The notes under the pieces: model-generated
Seen by the model: only the letters and a program-made list of their open reading frames with translations
The model's database searches: none
Told to the model about the DNA's origin: nothing
Program-made: the position numbers and the translations under genes
In this document: positions 19,935 through 29,442 of the stretch, in pieces
Numbering within the stretch: the first letter of the stretch is position 1
Layout: the number at the start of each line of letters is the position of its first letter
IMG/VR virus record: IMGVR_UViG_3300031999_000084
Location: 1-39,433 of that record
Strand: one strand, 5' to 3'
Source: a virus
Length of the DNA: 39,433 nt

Positions 19935-20068
19935 AGCTATCGAACAACCGCCTCAAACTAAGTTCTGGCAAGATAGTGCATTTTAAGTCCGCGGCGAAAA
20001 GGGCGAGGTTTGAGAGGTTCGCGCAAGCGTATAAGCACGGATTCAGACCAACTAGGAAACTAAAATAA
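19931..20068 (+). CDS. small basic head-region protein, 45 aa
   Basis: The frame MKLSNNRLKLSSGKIVHFKSAAKRARFERFAQAYKHG... overlaps the portal stop by 4 nt (ATGA) and ends 1 nt before the next gene. The FERFAQAYKHGF pattern recurs in short proteins after portal genes of other podoviruses, to my knowledge without a function. Basic throughout. Confidence 0.6.
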   Translation: MKLSNNRLKLSSGKIVHFKSAAKRARFERFAQAYKHGFRPTRKLK

Positions 20069-20069
20069 T

Positions 20070-20774
20070 ATGGCGACAGTGACAAATCTAAATTTGGAAG
20101 CACGGTCTCTGTGCGACGCGGATACAAACTCCTATCAGGACGCGGCGTTGCTTCGCGCCATCAATATGGCGTACGAGCGTGTTGTGGGCTGGCTTATCCA
20201 GGCTTCCGGCGACTGGCAGTTTGACGATACGAATTTTACCGACCTTCCAATCGGGCTTGCCACGATGGTGGATGGGCAATATGACTATTCGTTTGCCTCG
20301 AGACATTTGGAGATTCGGCGGGTTGCGGTGAAGCATACGGACGGAAAATTCTATTTCCTCGACCCGGTTGACGCATTGAGCATGTCAGACCCCATTGAGA
20401 CGCTGTATCCAACATCGGGTATTCCAACGGAGTACGACAAGCAGGGCGGCTCTTTATTCCTTCTCCCGGCTCCGGCATCGGGAAGCGTTACGCTCGCAAG
20501 CGGGTTGAAAGTTTATTTTGCGAGAACGGCTGACATATTTACATCCACAGAAGTTTCGAGTCCAGGTACGAAAGAACCCGGCTTCGCCTCTCCGTGGCAC
20601 TACATCCTCTCCTACATGGCCGCTATCCCTTACTGCATGAAGTATCACAAAGACAGAGTTGCCCTTTACAACCTTGAGATTGAGAGAATGAAGCAGGAGT
20701 TGATAGCCCATTACACGCGGCGGGAAAGGGATACGGTGCAATATATTTCAACGGGCGGCGTAAGTTTCAAATGA
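20070..20774 (+). CDS. head-tail connector (adaptor) protein
   Basis: The 234-residue protein starts with helical repeats (NLEARSLCDADTNSYQDAALLRAINMAYERVVGWL) and has the beta insertion DYSFASRHLEIRRVAVKHTDG..FYFLDPVD. A Phe/Pro-rich loop follows (YPTSGIPTEYDKQGGSLFLLPAP), then helices HYILSYMAAIPYC and LYNLEIERMKQEL. This is the layout of podovirus adaptors such as P22 gp4 or T7 gp11, which attach below the portal. Position between portal and nozzle genes fits. Confidence 0.75.
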   Translation: MATVTNLNLEARSLCDADTNSYQDAALLRAINMAYERVVGWLIQASGDWQFDDTNFTDLPIGLATMVDGQYDYSFASRHLEIRRVAVKHTDGKFYFLDPVDALSMSDPIETLYPTSGIPTEYDKQGGSLFLLPAPASGSVTLASGLKVYFARTADIFTSTEVSSPGTKEPGFASPWHYILSYMAAIPYCMKYHKDRVALYNLEIERMKQELIAHYTRRERDTVQYISTGGVSFK

Positions 20775-20775
20775 T

Positions 20776-20997
20776 ATGAGCTTCACAAACCAAACCAAAA
20801 ACACGTCCACGTTCAAAAACCTTCTTACGCACGGGAAGGCGACCATCCTGCAGGAGATTGCGGATTTTACCTTTACGGATGTCGTGTTCGCGGACGGCAC
20901 ACAGCTCAAGGACGTTACGTTTTCTGAACTTGTAGACCAAGTGTGGGCCAACCAAACAAAAAATTCGGTAAATTATGTAAACCAAACAAAGAACTAA
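20776..20997 (+). CDS. small virion-associated protein, 73 aa
   Basis: The protein starts MSFTNQTKNTSTFKNLLTHG, contains ADFTFTDVVFADGTQLKDVTFSEL and ends WANQTKNSVNYVNQTKN. The motif NQTKN occurs three times, at the start and twice at the end, which suggests a short linear binding motif. Similar small proteins occur beside connector genes in other phages. It lies 1 nt after the adaptor gene. Function unknown. Confidence 0.6.
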   Translation: MSFTNQTKNTSTFKNLLTHGKATILQEIADFTFTDVVFADGTQLKDVTFSELVDQVWANQTKNSVNYVNQTKN

Positions 20998-21000
20998 TCT

Positions 21001-22056
21001 ATGAGCATACTTCTAAAACTTGCAACTGATTTTATCGCGGGACTCCTTGTGGTCGCGGGCTTGTTCGTGCCTCAACTGGCTGACTACGGGCAGAACTTCG
21101 GCGCGACTATCGCCACCACGAGCTTGTCTAACACCATCAACGAGTTTCGCATCAACGTGAACTCTTCAACGGAAGCCATAAATACGGAACTCTTGAATGT
21201 TTCTACCACGATACACGCCTACGGAACTATCGTATCCGAGAACGTTCCTCTTGTTGTTGGAAAGGGAGGGACGGGAATTACAACCGTTGCGTCAAGCGGG
21301 CAGATGTTTATCGGGAACGGCTCGGGGTGGTCTATAGGAACCATTACGGCTTCGGGAACGAACACGCATATTTATACGGGCGCGGGGACTCTCAAGATTT
21401 CCGCTGACCCTACCGATGTATCTGATATCTATTCGTGGACGGGTCCGCACACATTCTCAAACGCCGTGATTGTAACTGGGACAACCACGCTCGCAAGCAC
21501 GACAATTTCCACCACCACGATTACGAGCAAGATAACCGTACCGACACCTACTGCTTCAACCGATGCGACTACGAAAACCTATGTGGATACGGGTGATGCT
21601 ACTTCCGGGTGGTGGATGCAAGCATCTTCAACCATTCCTGCGGGACCGATAGCGTCTTCATCTCTTTCGGGATTTACCGCGACTGGAATGCTCCAAATCT
21701 TTTTAGGATATGGTCTTTCAAACGGCGCTTCGCAGGCTGGGATTCAGTTTAACGGGGACACGGCTGCGAAGTATGGAAGCACAGTTGCTGGGGGAACGTC
21801 GTGTGCGCTTGCCGCCGCTGGAAGTGGTACATTCCACGTTTCGGGGATGATAAACAACAAATCAAATGTTGAAAAGGTTGGGGAGTTTCTTGTGACAAAA
21901 TATAGCGGTACTTCTACCATCGCCATTACAAGCGTTGCGTGTGAATGGTCAAACACATCGGACAACATAACGTCTATCAACGTGGTGGACTTTGGTGCCG
22001 CCTCGCTCTTTGGAAGTAGTGGGGGCGGGTTTATAAAAGTATTTGGGAGAAACTGA
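21001..22056 (+). CDS. exported/anchored tail fibre-like protein 1
   Basis: The 351-residue protein opens with a hydrophobic segment (SILLKLATDFIAGLLVVAGLFV, residues 2-23) like a signal peptide or anchor. A stalk rich in Ser, Thr and Gly follows (NFGATIATTSLSNTINEF, GKGGTGITTVASSGQMFIG, TTTLASTTISTTTITSK), then a C-terminal beta domain with FGAASLFGSSGGGFIKVFGRN. GKGGTG..T and GQMFIGNGSGW are typical of phage fibre repeats. Thr/Ser-rich stalk and C-terminal globule suggest receptor binding. The signal-like N-terminus is unusual for a virion protein. Confidence 0.7.
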   Translation: MSILLKLATDFIAGLLVVAGLFVPQLADYGQNFGATIATTSLSNTINEFRINVNSSTEAINTELLNVSTTIHAYGTIVSENVPLVVGKGGTGITTVASSGQMFIGNGSGWSIGTITASGTNTHIYTGAGTLKISADPTDVSDIYSWTGPHTFSNAVIVTGTTTLASTTISTTTITSKITVPTPTASTDATTKTYVDTGDATSGWWMQASSTIPAGPIASSSLSGFTATGMLQIFLGYGLSNGASQAGIQFNGDTAAKYGSTVAGGTSCALAAAGSGTFHVSGMINNKSNVEKVGEFLVTKYSGTSTIAITSVACEWSNTSDNITSINVVDFGAASLFGSSGGGFIKVFGRN

Positions 22057-22057
22057 T

Positions 22058-23581
22058 ATGGGAAAAACGTACAACGTAATAATCAATCGTTTCAATGGTG
22101 GAATGTCCGAGGACAAGAGGGTTCAGGACTTTTCCAAGTTCTCGCTGACGAAACATTCCGATGCCTTTACTTATCCTCACAAACTGGTTCCCCACGTCAA
22201 AACAGAACCCGCCTTGGGGTTTTACGACTTTGATGAAATGGATATTGCAAACTTCGTATATGCCCCCTATGGGTCTGGCACTGGATTTCAATTATATGGA
22301 TATGGCAAGACGAGGGGCGCTAATGTCTATCCGAAGGTGTGGTCTTTGGATATTGACGCAGGAACTCTTGACGATACTCTTTGGGGAGAGCCAGAAAAAG
22401 GAGAAGCCAATACGGGACTTCGTGAAGAGGAGGTGTTCTTCTACTACAAGGGATTTATCTATATGTGGGCGAGTGGGAAGCTCATGAGGTACGATACCCT
22501 TTCTGGGTCGGGAGGTCAGGTCGACTTTAATAACGCATATCAAACTATCGCATTCACGACCGTTGCTCAACCCATTCATCACCCTGCGGATGACTGCGCC
22601 TACTTCTTTGCCGACAACAACGTACACCGCTTGAATGGAACAGTTTTTGATGCTGGCGGTACGACACCGGTTCTTGTTCTTCCTACGAATTTAAGAATAG
22701 TGGCGGCGTGTGCTTATGGCAACTTTCTAGCCATTGGATGCGTAACCCTTGGAATCGCAGATGCACGTTCCATTGTATATCTTTGGGATAGAGACAGTTC
22801 GCTTGTTACGGTCACTGAAAAAATAGATTTCGGGAGTGGAACGTTGCGGCATCTCGCGAATCTTAATAATAAGTTGATTGGGATTGTCAATTTCTATACC
22901 GATAGTGCATATAGCTTAAATAAAGGAAGTGTCGTTATCCGTCAGGGAAGTGGGAATTTCGCGACAACGCTGAATGTTCTAACAACCGACTCTACGGTAT
23001 CTGCCAATATTAGTTTGCCGAAGTCAAGGATAGTAAAAGATAATAAGCTTTATTTTCCAATGGAACTGACGCTGAACGGCGATGCGAGGCGGGGAATATG
23101 GGTTGTTGACGAGAATGGGAAAGCGACTCTTGCCGTTGAGCAGGAGGGCGCATTATCTATTCAGGCTGTCTGTGTTACTGGGAATATATGGTGGATTGTT
23201 CATAACGGAGATGGGACTATAAGTCGTTCTGATGACGATGGGGTATATTCAACAACCCTTCCTTCGGTCTATGAAAGTTTAATTATCGGGGGTGATCCTG
23301 CAACTCAAAAAAAACTTGTCGGAGTGACGGTATCTACCGAGCCGCTTCCATCGGCGGGACAAGTAGTCCTTAAATACCGGATGAACGAGGAAACGAGTTG
23401 GACGACTATATTTACGAATGCGGTAGATAATTCCATCAAACATTCGGCTGTCAATATCGAAAGTTCGGGGGTGGCGCTTCCTACCTTCAGAGAACTCCAG
23501 TTGCGGGTGGAATCAACTGGCGGGGCGGTTATAACGGGAATAAAGGCAAGGTACGAGGATTTGGAAGACGATATTTACTGA
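22058..23581 (+). CDS. tail nozzle / tubular protein B-like beta-propeller
   Basis: The 507-residue protein begins KTYNVIINRFNGGMSEDKRVQD and is made of repeated beta blades (AYGNFLAIGCVTLG, IVYLWDRDSSLVTVTEKIDFG, GNIWWIVHNGDGTISRSDDDG). A C-terminal beta domain (KLVGVTVSTEPLPSAGQVVL) ends GVALPTFRELQLRVESTGGA. 'NFNGGMS-D' openings and propeller blades are known from podovirus tail nozzle proteins (T7 gp12, P22 gp10 type). It follows the adaptor in the order expected for a short tail. ATG 22058 is preferred to 22043, since the preceding gene stops at 22056. Confidence 0.7.
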   Translation: MGKTYNVIINRFNGGMSEDKRVQDFSKFSLTKHSDAFTYPHKLVPHVKTEPALGFYDFDEMDIANFVYAPYGSGTGFQLYGYGKTRGANVYPKVWSLDIDAGTLDDTLWGEPEKGEANTGLREEEVFFYYKGFIYMWASGKLMRYDTLSGSGGQVDFNNAYQTIAFTTVAQPIHHPADDCAYFFADNNVHRLNGTVFDAGGTTPVLVLPTNLRIVAACAYGNFLAIGCVTLGIADARSIVYLWDRDSSLVTVTEKIDFGSGTLRHLANLNNKLIGIVNFYTDSAYSLNKGSVVIRQGSGNFATTLNVLTTDSTVSANISLPKSRIVKDNKLYFPMELTLNGDARRGIWVVDENGKATLAVEQEGALSIQAVCVTGNIWWIVHNGDGTISRSDDDGVYSTTLPSVYESLIIGGDPATQKKLVGVTVSTEPLPSAGQVVLKYRMNEETSWTTIFTNAVDNSIKHSAVNIESSGVALPTFRELQLRVESTGGAVITGIKARYEDLEDDIY

Positions 23582-23582
23582 T

Positions 23583-23885
23583 ATGGACGAGGCACAAGTA
23601 AGACAAATCATACGGGAGGAATTGAGAAACCTGTTTTTCAGCGACAGGGTGTTGTTCGAGAAGCACCTTCAAATTATGGACGGAAGAAATGTGCAGGTTG
23701 GGAAGACCACCGGAACCAAGATAGGCACGGAATCAACGCAGAAGCTCGGATTCTATGGGGTGACACCGGTAGACAAGCCCGATACCATCTCTGACCCGTC
23801 TGGCGGCACTACGCAAGACACACAGGCGCGAACGGCGATAAATGCGCTTATAGACAGGTTGCAGGAATTAGGACTACTTACATAA
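23583..23885 (+). CDS. small fibre-associated phage protein
   Basis: The 100-residue protein starts MDEAQVRQIIREELRNLFF and has GKTTGTKIGTESTQKLGFYGVTPVDKP, then NALIDRLQELGLLT. The phrase GTKIGT.TTQKLGFYG.TPV is widespread at the ends of phage fibre and neck proteins and probably forms a small beta domain. It begins 1 nt after the nozzle stop. Confidence 0.75.
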   Translation: MDEAQVRQIIREELRNLFFSDRVLFEKHLQIMDGRNVQVGKTTGTKIGTESTQKLGFYGVTPVDKPDTISDPSGGTTQDTQARTAINALIDRLQELGLLT

Positions 23886-23888
23886 CCT

Positions 23889-25262
23889 ATGGACGACGAA
23901 AAGAAAAAAGACATATCGGAATTGACGCAGGAGGCGCTTACGGCGGCGAACTCCCCGCTTTCTTTGGACAATCTCTCGCCCACAAGAGGGGTAGCTTTCA
24001 ATTCGCCCCAGCCGTCTCCTGTTCCGTCGGTAACGATACTCGATTCCTCCACTCCCGAACTGAAACCGACCGCTTCTGATCTAAAGATAAGTGATCTGAT
24101 AGACCAAATAAGCAAACTCAACGAATCGACGGTAGGGGAGTCGGCTTTCAAGGCTGAACAGGAAACTGCGGCTGGGATTCCCGAGTTGAAAAAGACACAG
24201 GCCGACCTCTCGGCACGGCTTAAACTTTTGCAAAACGAGGCGCTGGCGATTCCCCTCCAACTTCAGCAGGAGTTCGCGGGAAGGGGTGCTACGGCTGGAG
24301 GGGTAAAACCCTTTGAGGATGCCGCACTCCGCAGAAACGCGATACAAGCCCTTTCCGTGTCGGCTTTCCTAGAGGCATCCAAAGGAAACCTAACCCTTGC
24401 AAATGATTTGGTAGAGCAGGCAGTTGCGGCAGAGTACGAACCTCGCAAGGAGAAACTTAGAGTGGAGACAGCGAACCTTGAGCTGTTTCTGAAAGACCCC
24501 CTTCGTACTCTAGATGAAAAGAATCGGGCGCAGGCACAACTGGATGCAAAGGCGAAGAAGGACGAGAAGATAAAGCAAGAAGAAGCCGAACAGAAAAACA
24601 TCTATAATCTTGCGATGAAAGCCGCCGAGAACGGGGCGGACGCGGTGACACTTCAGAGGATTCAGAGTTCTACGACGACAACGGATGCGATAATCAATGC
24701 GGGTACGTTCCTGCGGGGCAAACCAAGCACCTCGATTATCGAAGCGGGGGGGAGGAAACTGCTTATCAATGCGGAAACCGGAGAAACGATTAAGGATTTG
24801 GGCGGCGTATCCATCAAAGGCGCGGGCAGTCCTGTTTATCAGTCGGAATTTGACTCTGCGGTTGCGTATGTAGAAACGTATGGAGGACAATATAGCGATA
24901 ACGAATTGCGGCTAGCGTTAAAACGAGATGCGACAAAATTGACTGATGCCGATATTGATGACATTATAGCGGGTCGCCCAAAGACGATTAAAATAAGCCA
25001 GATAAAGTCTGCGCTGATGCAAGACCCCAAGACGGTCAGGGAATACTTGCTGAAAAAATACACGACGGACGAGCTTAAAAAGAAAGCCAAGGCCGCTGGG
25101 TATACCGCTGGTGGATTTTTGGGCTTTGGTGTCGGGCAGGCGGGCATAGATCAATTCTTGGCGTCGGATAAGGCAATCAATTTGATTAATGAGGCAGTCA
25201 ATTTGGCCGTTGAAGACTACAAGAAATCTTACGAGCTTGCTGGTTATAAGATAATTGAATAA
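23889..25262 (+). CDS. internal virion (ejection) protein candidate 1
   Basis: The 457-residue protein has a disordered N-terminus rich in Ser/Pro, a long coiled coil (KKTQADLSARLKLLQNEALAI, LDAKAKKDEKIKQEEAEQKN), a short beta section and helical repeats to the end. No enzymatic motif is visible. Length, coiled-coil content and position between tail and the 1380-aa protein match T7-like internal core proteins that are ejected with the DNA. Function is inferred from position. Confidence 0.55.
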   Translation: MDDEKKKDISELTQEALTAANSPLSLDNLSPTRGVAFNSPQPSPVPSVTILDSSTPELKPTASDLKISDLIDQISKLNESTVGESAFKAEQETAAGIPELKKTQADLSARLKLLQNEALAIPLQLQQEFAGRGATAGGVKPFEDAALRRNAIQALSVSAFLEASKGNLTLANDLVEQAVAAEYEPRKEKLRVETANLELFLKDPLRTLDEKNRAQAQLDAKAKKDEKIKQEEAEQKNIYNLAMKAAENGADAVTLQRIQSSTTTTDAIINAGTFLRGKPSTSIIEAGGRKLLINAETGETIKDLGGVSIKGAGSPVYQSEFDSAVAYVETYGGQYSDNELRLALKRDATKLTDADIDDIIAGRPKTIKISQIKSALMQDPKTVREYLLKKYTTDELKKKAKAAGYTAGGFLGFGVGQAGIDQFLASDKAINLINEAVNLAVEDYKKSYELAGYKIIE

Positions 25263-25265
25263 ACC

Positions 25266-28200
25266 ATGCCCCTGCCAAGATTCTCGCAATTTACGAGGGG
25301 AGCGAGCGTTGCAAAAAGGAATCTTCCATCCCTGTCCTCGCTATCCCTCAGTCAGCCGCTTATCGGGACAAGCGCATCCACTCCAGTTACGATTGCTCCA
25401 GGTCCAACGGTGGTTGAGCGCCTTGCGAAGTTTCAATCTACTATCGGAGCAACCGGTGAGACTATCCCCTTGAGGATTCAAGGAATTGCGGAAAAGACCT
25501 TTGGGGGATTGACCCGTTACATCACAAGATTCCCTAGTACGGTTGTAAGAACCGCTCTCCAACTTGATCCGGAAGAGAAGACTTTTGTGGGCGGATTTCT
25601 GGCGGATATTGGCAAGAACATAGAATCTATCAACCAGAAACCAAGCAAGACATTCACCGAGATAGGTGAAGAGTTTAAGCAATCGCTCCCGAAGGTTGGA
25701 TTTTTCAAGGATATGGACCCGACGGCGGCGGGGATAGCCCTGACCGTCATTGACGGCTGGATTGCCGCAGACCTCGTTAAACTCTCAAAGGACTCTCTTT
25801 TGCTTGGTGCGCGACAGATTGCCCAAAAGCTTCCAAGAGAATTTTTGTACCAACTGGAGAAATCAAACCTGCCAGCGAAAGACGTTCTCGCGGCGCTTCG
25901 CGGCACGGGCAGTTCGCCGGAAGCGCAGAGATTTGTTGCAAGCCTCAATGTTGAAGACGTGCGGCTTACCAAAGAATTATTTACGAGCGCCCGTACCGCA
26001 GAACGGCTGGGGGTTGGTATTCAAACCGAAAAAGCAGTCGGGAGAACTGCGATAGGGAAGTTTGCCGGGGTTGAGGAAGCTCCGTCATTCAAAGATTTTA
26101 CCCGTATGGCTCCCGAGCAACAGCTTCCCGGAATGGCGAATATCGGAAAACCCCAACCGAAGTTTGGGCTTTCTATACAACCGGTAAGGCGCGTTGGCGG
26201 GTTGCCAGAAATCCCCAAGAAGTCTGTCTTTCTTGGGAAGGAAGCATATGAGGAGGGACGCGGATTGGCAAAAATATCTCCCCAAAGAGAGACCGAACTA
26301 AAAGCGATTGGAGAAAGGGTGAAAAATGCCATCCCCAAAGAACTTGAACCCCTCGCCCAAGAAGCAAGGAAGTATAAGAGTGCGGAGGAGTTTGTGAAAC
26401 AATTTGAATATCACGGAGGGGCGGCAAAATTAGAGGGTAGAAAATTATCAATTAAGTTTGATAAAAGTGGTGGGATTTTTACTACCCCAAACGAAACAAC
26501 GGCAGAAACTTGGCGGGCATTAAGAAGTGGAAAAACTTATCAAGTATATCTTGGGGATAGAAAGTTGATTGATTTGACCGAACTAAAAACTGTTGAAAAA
26601 ATTAAAGGACTTATCGGAACAAAATATACAGTTGATGGCGAAACAGTAGTCTTTACCAAAAATGATTACGATTTTCTATTTCCAGACGGCAAGGCAGATT
26701 GGGCAACATTTTCAAATTATATTCCGATGTTTGAAAAAATGGGATATGAGGGGGCAAGAATCAGGGAGGGTTTTAATATAAATACTGCTCTGTGGAAAGA
26801 TATTGAACCCCTAAAAGGTATAATGACCAAATCCCAACTCACTGACTTCTTTACCCAAGCCACTAAAGGAATAAAAGAAATAGACATTACAGCTTCCATC
26901 TCCCAAGCCAAAGCCTCTGGTCAGTCTTTTGATGAGATAGCTATAGAGATGTATAAAAAGGGGTTCAGTGGGAAAGAGATTGGAAAGGAATTACGGGTCG
27001 GATTAAAAGCTGAAATTAAGGCAACTAAGAAAGAAATAAAGAATGCCGAAATTGCCGCCGATAAAGCCGCAAAACTTGAAATTAAACAGCAAAAGATTAG
27101 GCAAGAGGCAATAGAGAATATCCAACGGCACACGAGGGGAAACACCGACAATTCTATCGCCCAACTAAAGGCGAGAAATCTGTCAGAAGAAGATATAGCC
27201 AATATAGTTTTAGAGGACGGCACTAAACTTGTTGATACCGTGAAAGTGAAGAGAACGGCAGACGGCACTTTGTCGGCTGTTATCAAGAAATCCGAAATAG
27301 AAAACATCGCCAAGAATTATACCGATGAACTTCCGAAGCAGAAATGGGAAAAGCGGTCTATGTTGGTTGAGGGCGTAGAAGTTCCGATTAAGGCGGCGAG
27401 ATCCATAGAACTGCCTTATGTATATTTTGAGCGCAAGGGGCTTAGCCAGATTTACGATCCGATTATCCAGTCGGGCAGAGATGCTGAAACGATGAAGAGT
27501 TTATTTCTCAAGAGGTTCAAAGATGCAGGACTTTTCAAGGAGGGTGGATGGTTTACGGCTGATAGATTTAACCTTCCAAAATCAGAGGCAGAAGGAGTGG
27601 CCAATTATTATCTCGGCAGGCAGGGAAGGAGAGATCCTGTTGCATTGGGCGAATTAAGCGAAAAGAGCAGAAAGTTCGTTGAGATTTTTGACGGCATAAT
27701 CAAAGAAACAGAAGACAGGTTTTTTGAGGTAGCCAAGAAAATGGGAAAAACGCCCAGTAGGGTCGCTGATTACGCTCCCATAATGACCTCAAAGGACATA
27801 AAATTAGTCGATCAAGGCGGAGCAATGGACTGGTTGTTCAGAAATCACCCGGCGTTCTTCTCGTTGAAAGAGAGGGTTAAAATAGTCCCGATAGAGTTAT
27901 ATGAGCTTGATTACAGGGAAGTGGCGGCGAGATGGCTTGACGGCATTACCCAATTCTTAAATTACGGCGAAACCGCGAATAGATTAAAATATCTTATAAA
28001 CAGCGACCAGTTTAAGGGAATGGTCAAAGAAAATGACTGGCAATTCATTTCCAATTGGCTTAGGGAAGTCACTACTCCCGAATTGCCGACATCGGTCGGC
28101 GGACAAGCAGCAAACTCTCTATCCCGCCTATTAAGGAAGGGCGTGGCTATGGGTTCTCTCGGCTTAAACTACGCATCGGTGGCGAAGCAGGCGCTTACCC

Positions 28201-29408
28201 AAATACCGATACTTGTTATTGAAAAAGCCCTACCGAAATTAAAGAGCCAATACGCAAAAGCATTTGGGGTAGATGTTTCACAACTACCAAGCATTACCAA
28301 GAGGCGCGGGGACATAGCCATTCAAGATTTGCAGGGAAAGATCGGCAGGGTATTTACGGGAGCTTTGACGCAGTTTGACAAGAAGAACGCCCAACTTTCG
28401 TTGAACGCCTTGCTTGATAAGGAGTATGGAAAGTTTCTTAAAGGGGGCGCGGAGATAACGCCAGAGATACAAAAAGTTATAGAGAAGCGGGCACAGGATG
28501 CCATTGATATGTGGTATGGCGGATTCTTCAAGGGACAAAGACCGGAAGCGTTTAGGAAGGAGCTTGGAAACTTTATCCTGATGTTCTTGTACCCCCTGAC
28601 CTCTCAATTAAACGGGTTTTTCAGACATATTCTTATTGCACAGGGATGGAGCAAGGCAAGGGCGGCGGCCGAAGTATTGGCGGCGGCTGTTGCAATAGCT
28701 TATGCGGAACAGGTCATAGAAAACCTGTCTCCGCAGTGGAGCGATGAAGTCGGGATGACAAAAGACACATTGGTATCTTTGTCGGGAAATATACCCTTGT
28801 TGTCACAGATAGTATGGGCGGTGGCGACAGAGCAGGATTTGCAGATTTCGCCGGTTATTGGAAACATAAACAATATAGTAAGAAATATCGGCAAGGGTGA
28901 GGGCGAAAAAGTCGCATGGGGAATTGCCGAAACGTTTGGAACCCCAAAACAAATCAGAAGAATAAAGGAAGGCCTTGAGATTATGGAAGAAGGCGGAATT
29001 ACCGATAACGAAGGGAAAATGCTTGCCCCGGTTCAAGATGCTGTGGAATTGACCCGTTCGTTTTTAAGGGGCAAATACGGCTCAATCGCTTCACAGGACT
29101 GGTTAAGGAATATCGGCGAGAAATCGGAAGACCGCAGATGGTTCGTCCCGCAGGTTGAATTCTTGCAGAATGGGGATTATGAAAGGAAAGCGGAATTGTA
29201 TCTGCAGTTTAGCCCAGACGAGCAAGAGGAATTAAGAGATTTTTTGAGTGAAAATCAGCAAAAGAAATTGGATAGCGCATTGAGGGGTGGATTGCCAGCG
29301 CTGAGGAATCTTCCACAGTTGCCGGGATTGCACGTGTTGCCAAGCAACGAATTGCCAACTCTTCCGTCCACTAAATTACCGGCACTGCCCGGACTGCCGA
29401 AACTATAG
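25266..29408 (+). CDS. giant internal virion / DNA-ejection protein with ART-like insert
   Basis: The 1380-residue protein is the largest gene. An N-terminal Ser/Thr/Pro region precedes helical domains. Residues about 375-535 form a beta-rich insert starting EEFVKQFEYHGG and ending GYEGARIREGFNINTALW..IEPLKGI, which resembles ADP-ribosyltransferase-like domains of phage polyvalent proteins. A Lys-rich coiled coil follows (KKEIKNAEIAADKAAKLEIK), then large helical domains with MDWLFRNHPAFFSL. A C-terminal amphipathic zone (NFILMFLYPLTSQLNGFF, AAAEVLAAAVAIAYAEQVIENL) could insert in membrane. It ends in LP repeats. The role as ejection protein is inferred from size and context. About 26390-27340 is AT-richer than its surroundings. 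Confidence 0.65.
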   Translation: MPLPRFSQFTRGASVAKRNLPSLSSLSLSQPLIGTSASTPVTIAPGPTVVERLAKFQSTIGATGETIPLRIQGIAEKTFGGLTRYITRFPSTVVRTALQLDPEEKTFVGGFLADIGKNIESINQKPSKTFTEIGEEFKQSLPKVGFFKDMDPTAAGIALTVIDGWIAADLVKLSKDSLLLGARQIAQKLPREFLYQLEKSNLPAKDVLAALRGTGSSPEAQRFVASLNVEDVRLTKELFTSARTAERLGVGIQTEKAVGRTAIGKFAGVEEAPSFKDFTRMAPEQQLPGMANIGKPQPKFGLSIQPVRRVGGLPEIPKKSVFLGKEAYEEGRGLAKISPQRETELKAIGERVKNAIPKELEPLAQEARKYKSAEEFVKQFEYHGGAAKLEGRKLSIKFDKSGGIFTTPNETTAETWRALRSGKTYQVYLGDRKLIDLTELKTVEKIKGLIGTKYTVDGETVVFTKNDYDFLFPDGKADWATFSNYIPMFEKMGYEGARIREGFNINTALWKDIEPLKGIMTKSQLTDFFTQATKGIKEIDITASISQAKASGQSFDEIAIEMYKKGFSGKEIGKELRVGLKAEIKATKKEIKNAEIAADKAAKLEIKQQKIRQEAIENIQRHTRGNTDNSIAQLKARNLSEEDIANIVLEDGTKLVDTVKVKRTADGTLSAVIKKSEIENIAKNYTDELPKQKWEKRSMLVEGVEVPIKAARSIELPYVYFERKGLSQIYDPIIQSGRDAETMKSLFLKRFKDAGLFKEGGWFTADRFNLPKSEAEGVANYYLGRQGRRDPVALGELSEKSRKFVEIFDGIIKETEDRFFEVAKKMGKTPSRVADYAPIMTSKDIKLVDQGGAMDWLFRNHPAFFSLKERVKIVPIELYELDYREVAARWLDGITQFLNYGETANRLKYLINSDQFKGMVKENDWQFISNWLREVTTPELPTSVGGQAANSLSRLLRKGVAMGSLGLNYASVAKQALTQIPILVIEKALPKLKSQYAKAFGVDVSQLPSITKRRGDIAIQDLQGKIGRVFTGALTQFDKKNAQLSLNALLDKEYGKFLKGGAEITPEIQKVIEKRAQDAIDMWYGGFFKGQRPEAFRKELGNFILMFLYPLTSQLNGFFRHILIAQGWSKARAAAEVLAAAVAIAYAEQVIENLSPQWSDEVGMTKDTLVSLSGNIPLLSQIVWAVATEQDLQISPVIGNINNIVRNIGKGEGEKVAWGIAETFGTPKQIRRIKEGLEIMEEGGITDNEGKMLAPVQDAVELTRSFLRGKYGSIASQDWLRNIGEKSEDRRWFVPQVEFLQNGDYERKAELYLQFSPDEQEELRDFLSENQQKKLDSALRGGLPALRNLPQLPGLHVLPSNELPTLPSTKLPALPGLPKL

Positions 29409-29423
29409 AAAAATCGCTTATTT

Positions 29424-29434
29424 TGTGCTATAAT
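29424..29434 (+). promoter_or_regulatory. extended -10 promoter of the adsorption/lysis operon
   Basis: TGTGCTATAAT lies 8 bases before ATG 29443, again predicting a very short or absent leader. It is placed after the assembly operon and before the fibre genes. Confidence 0.7.
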
Positions 29435-29442
29435 TATCTCTT

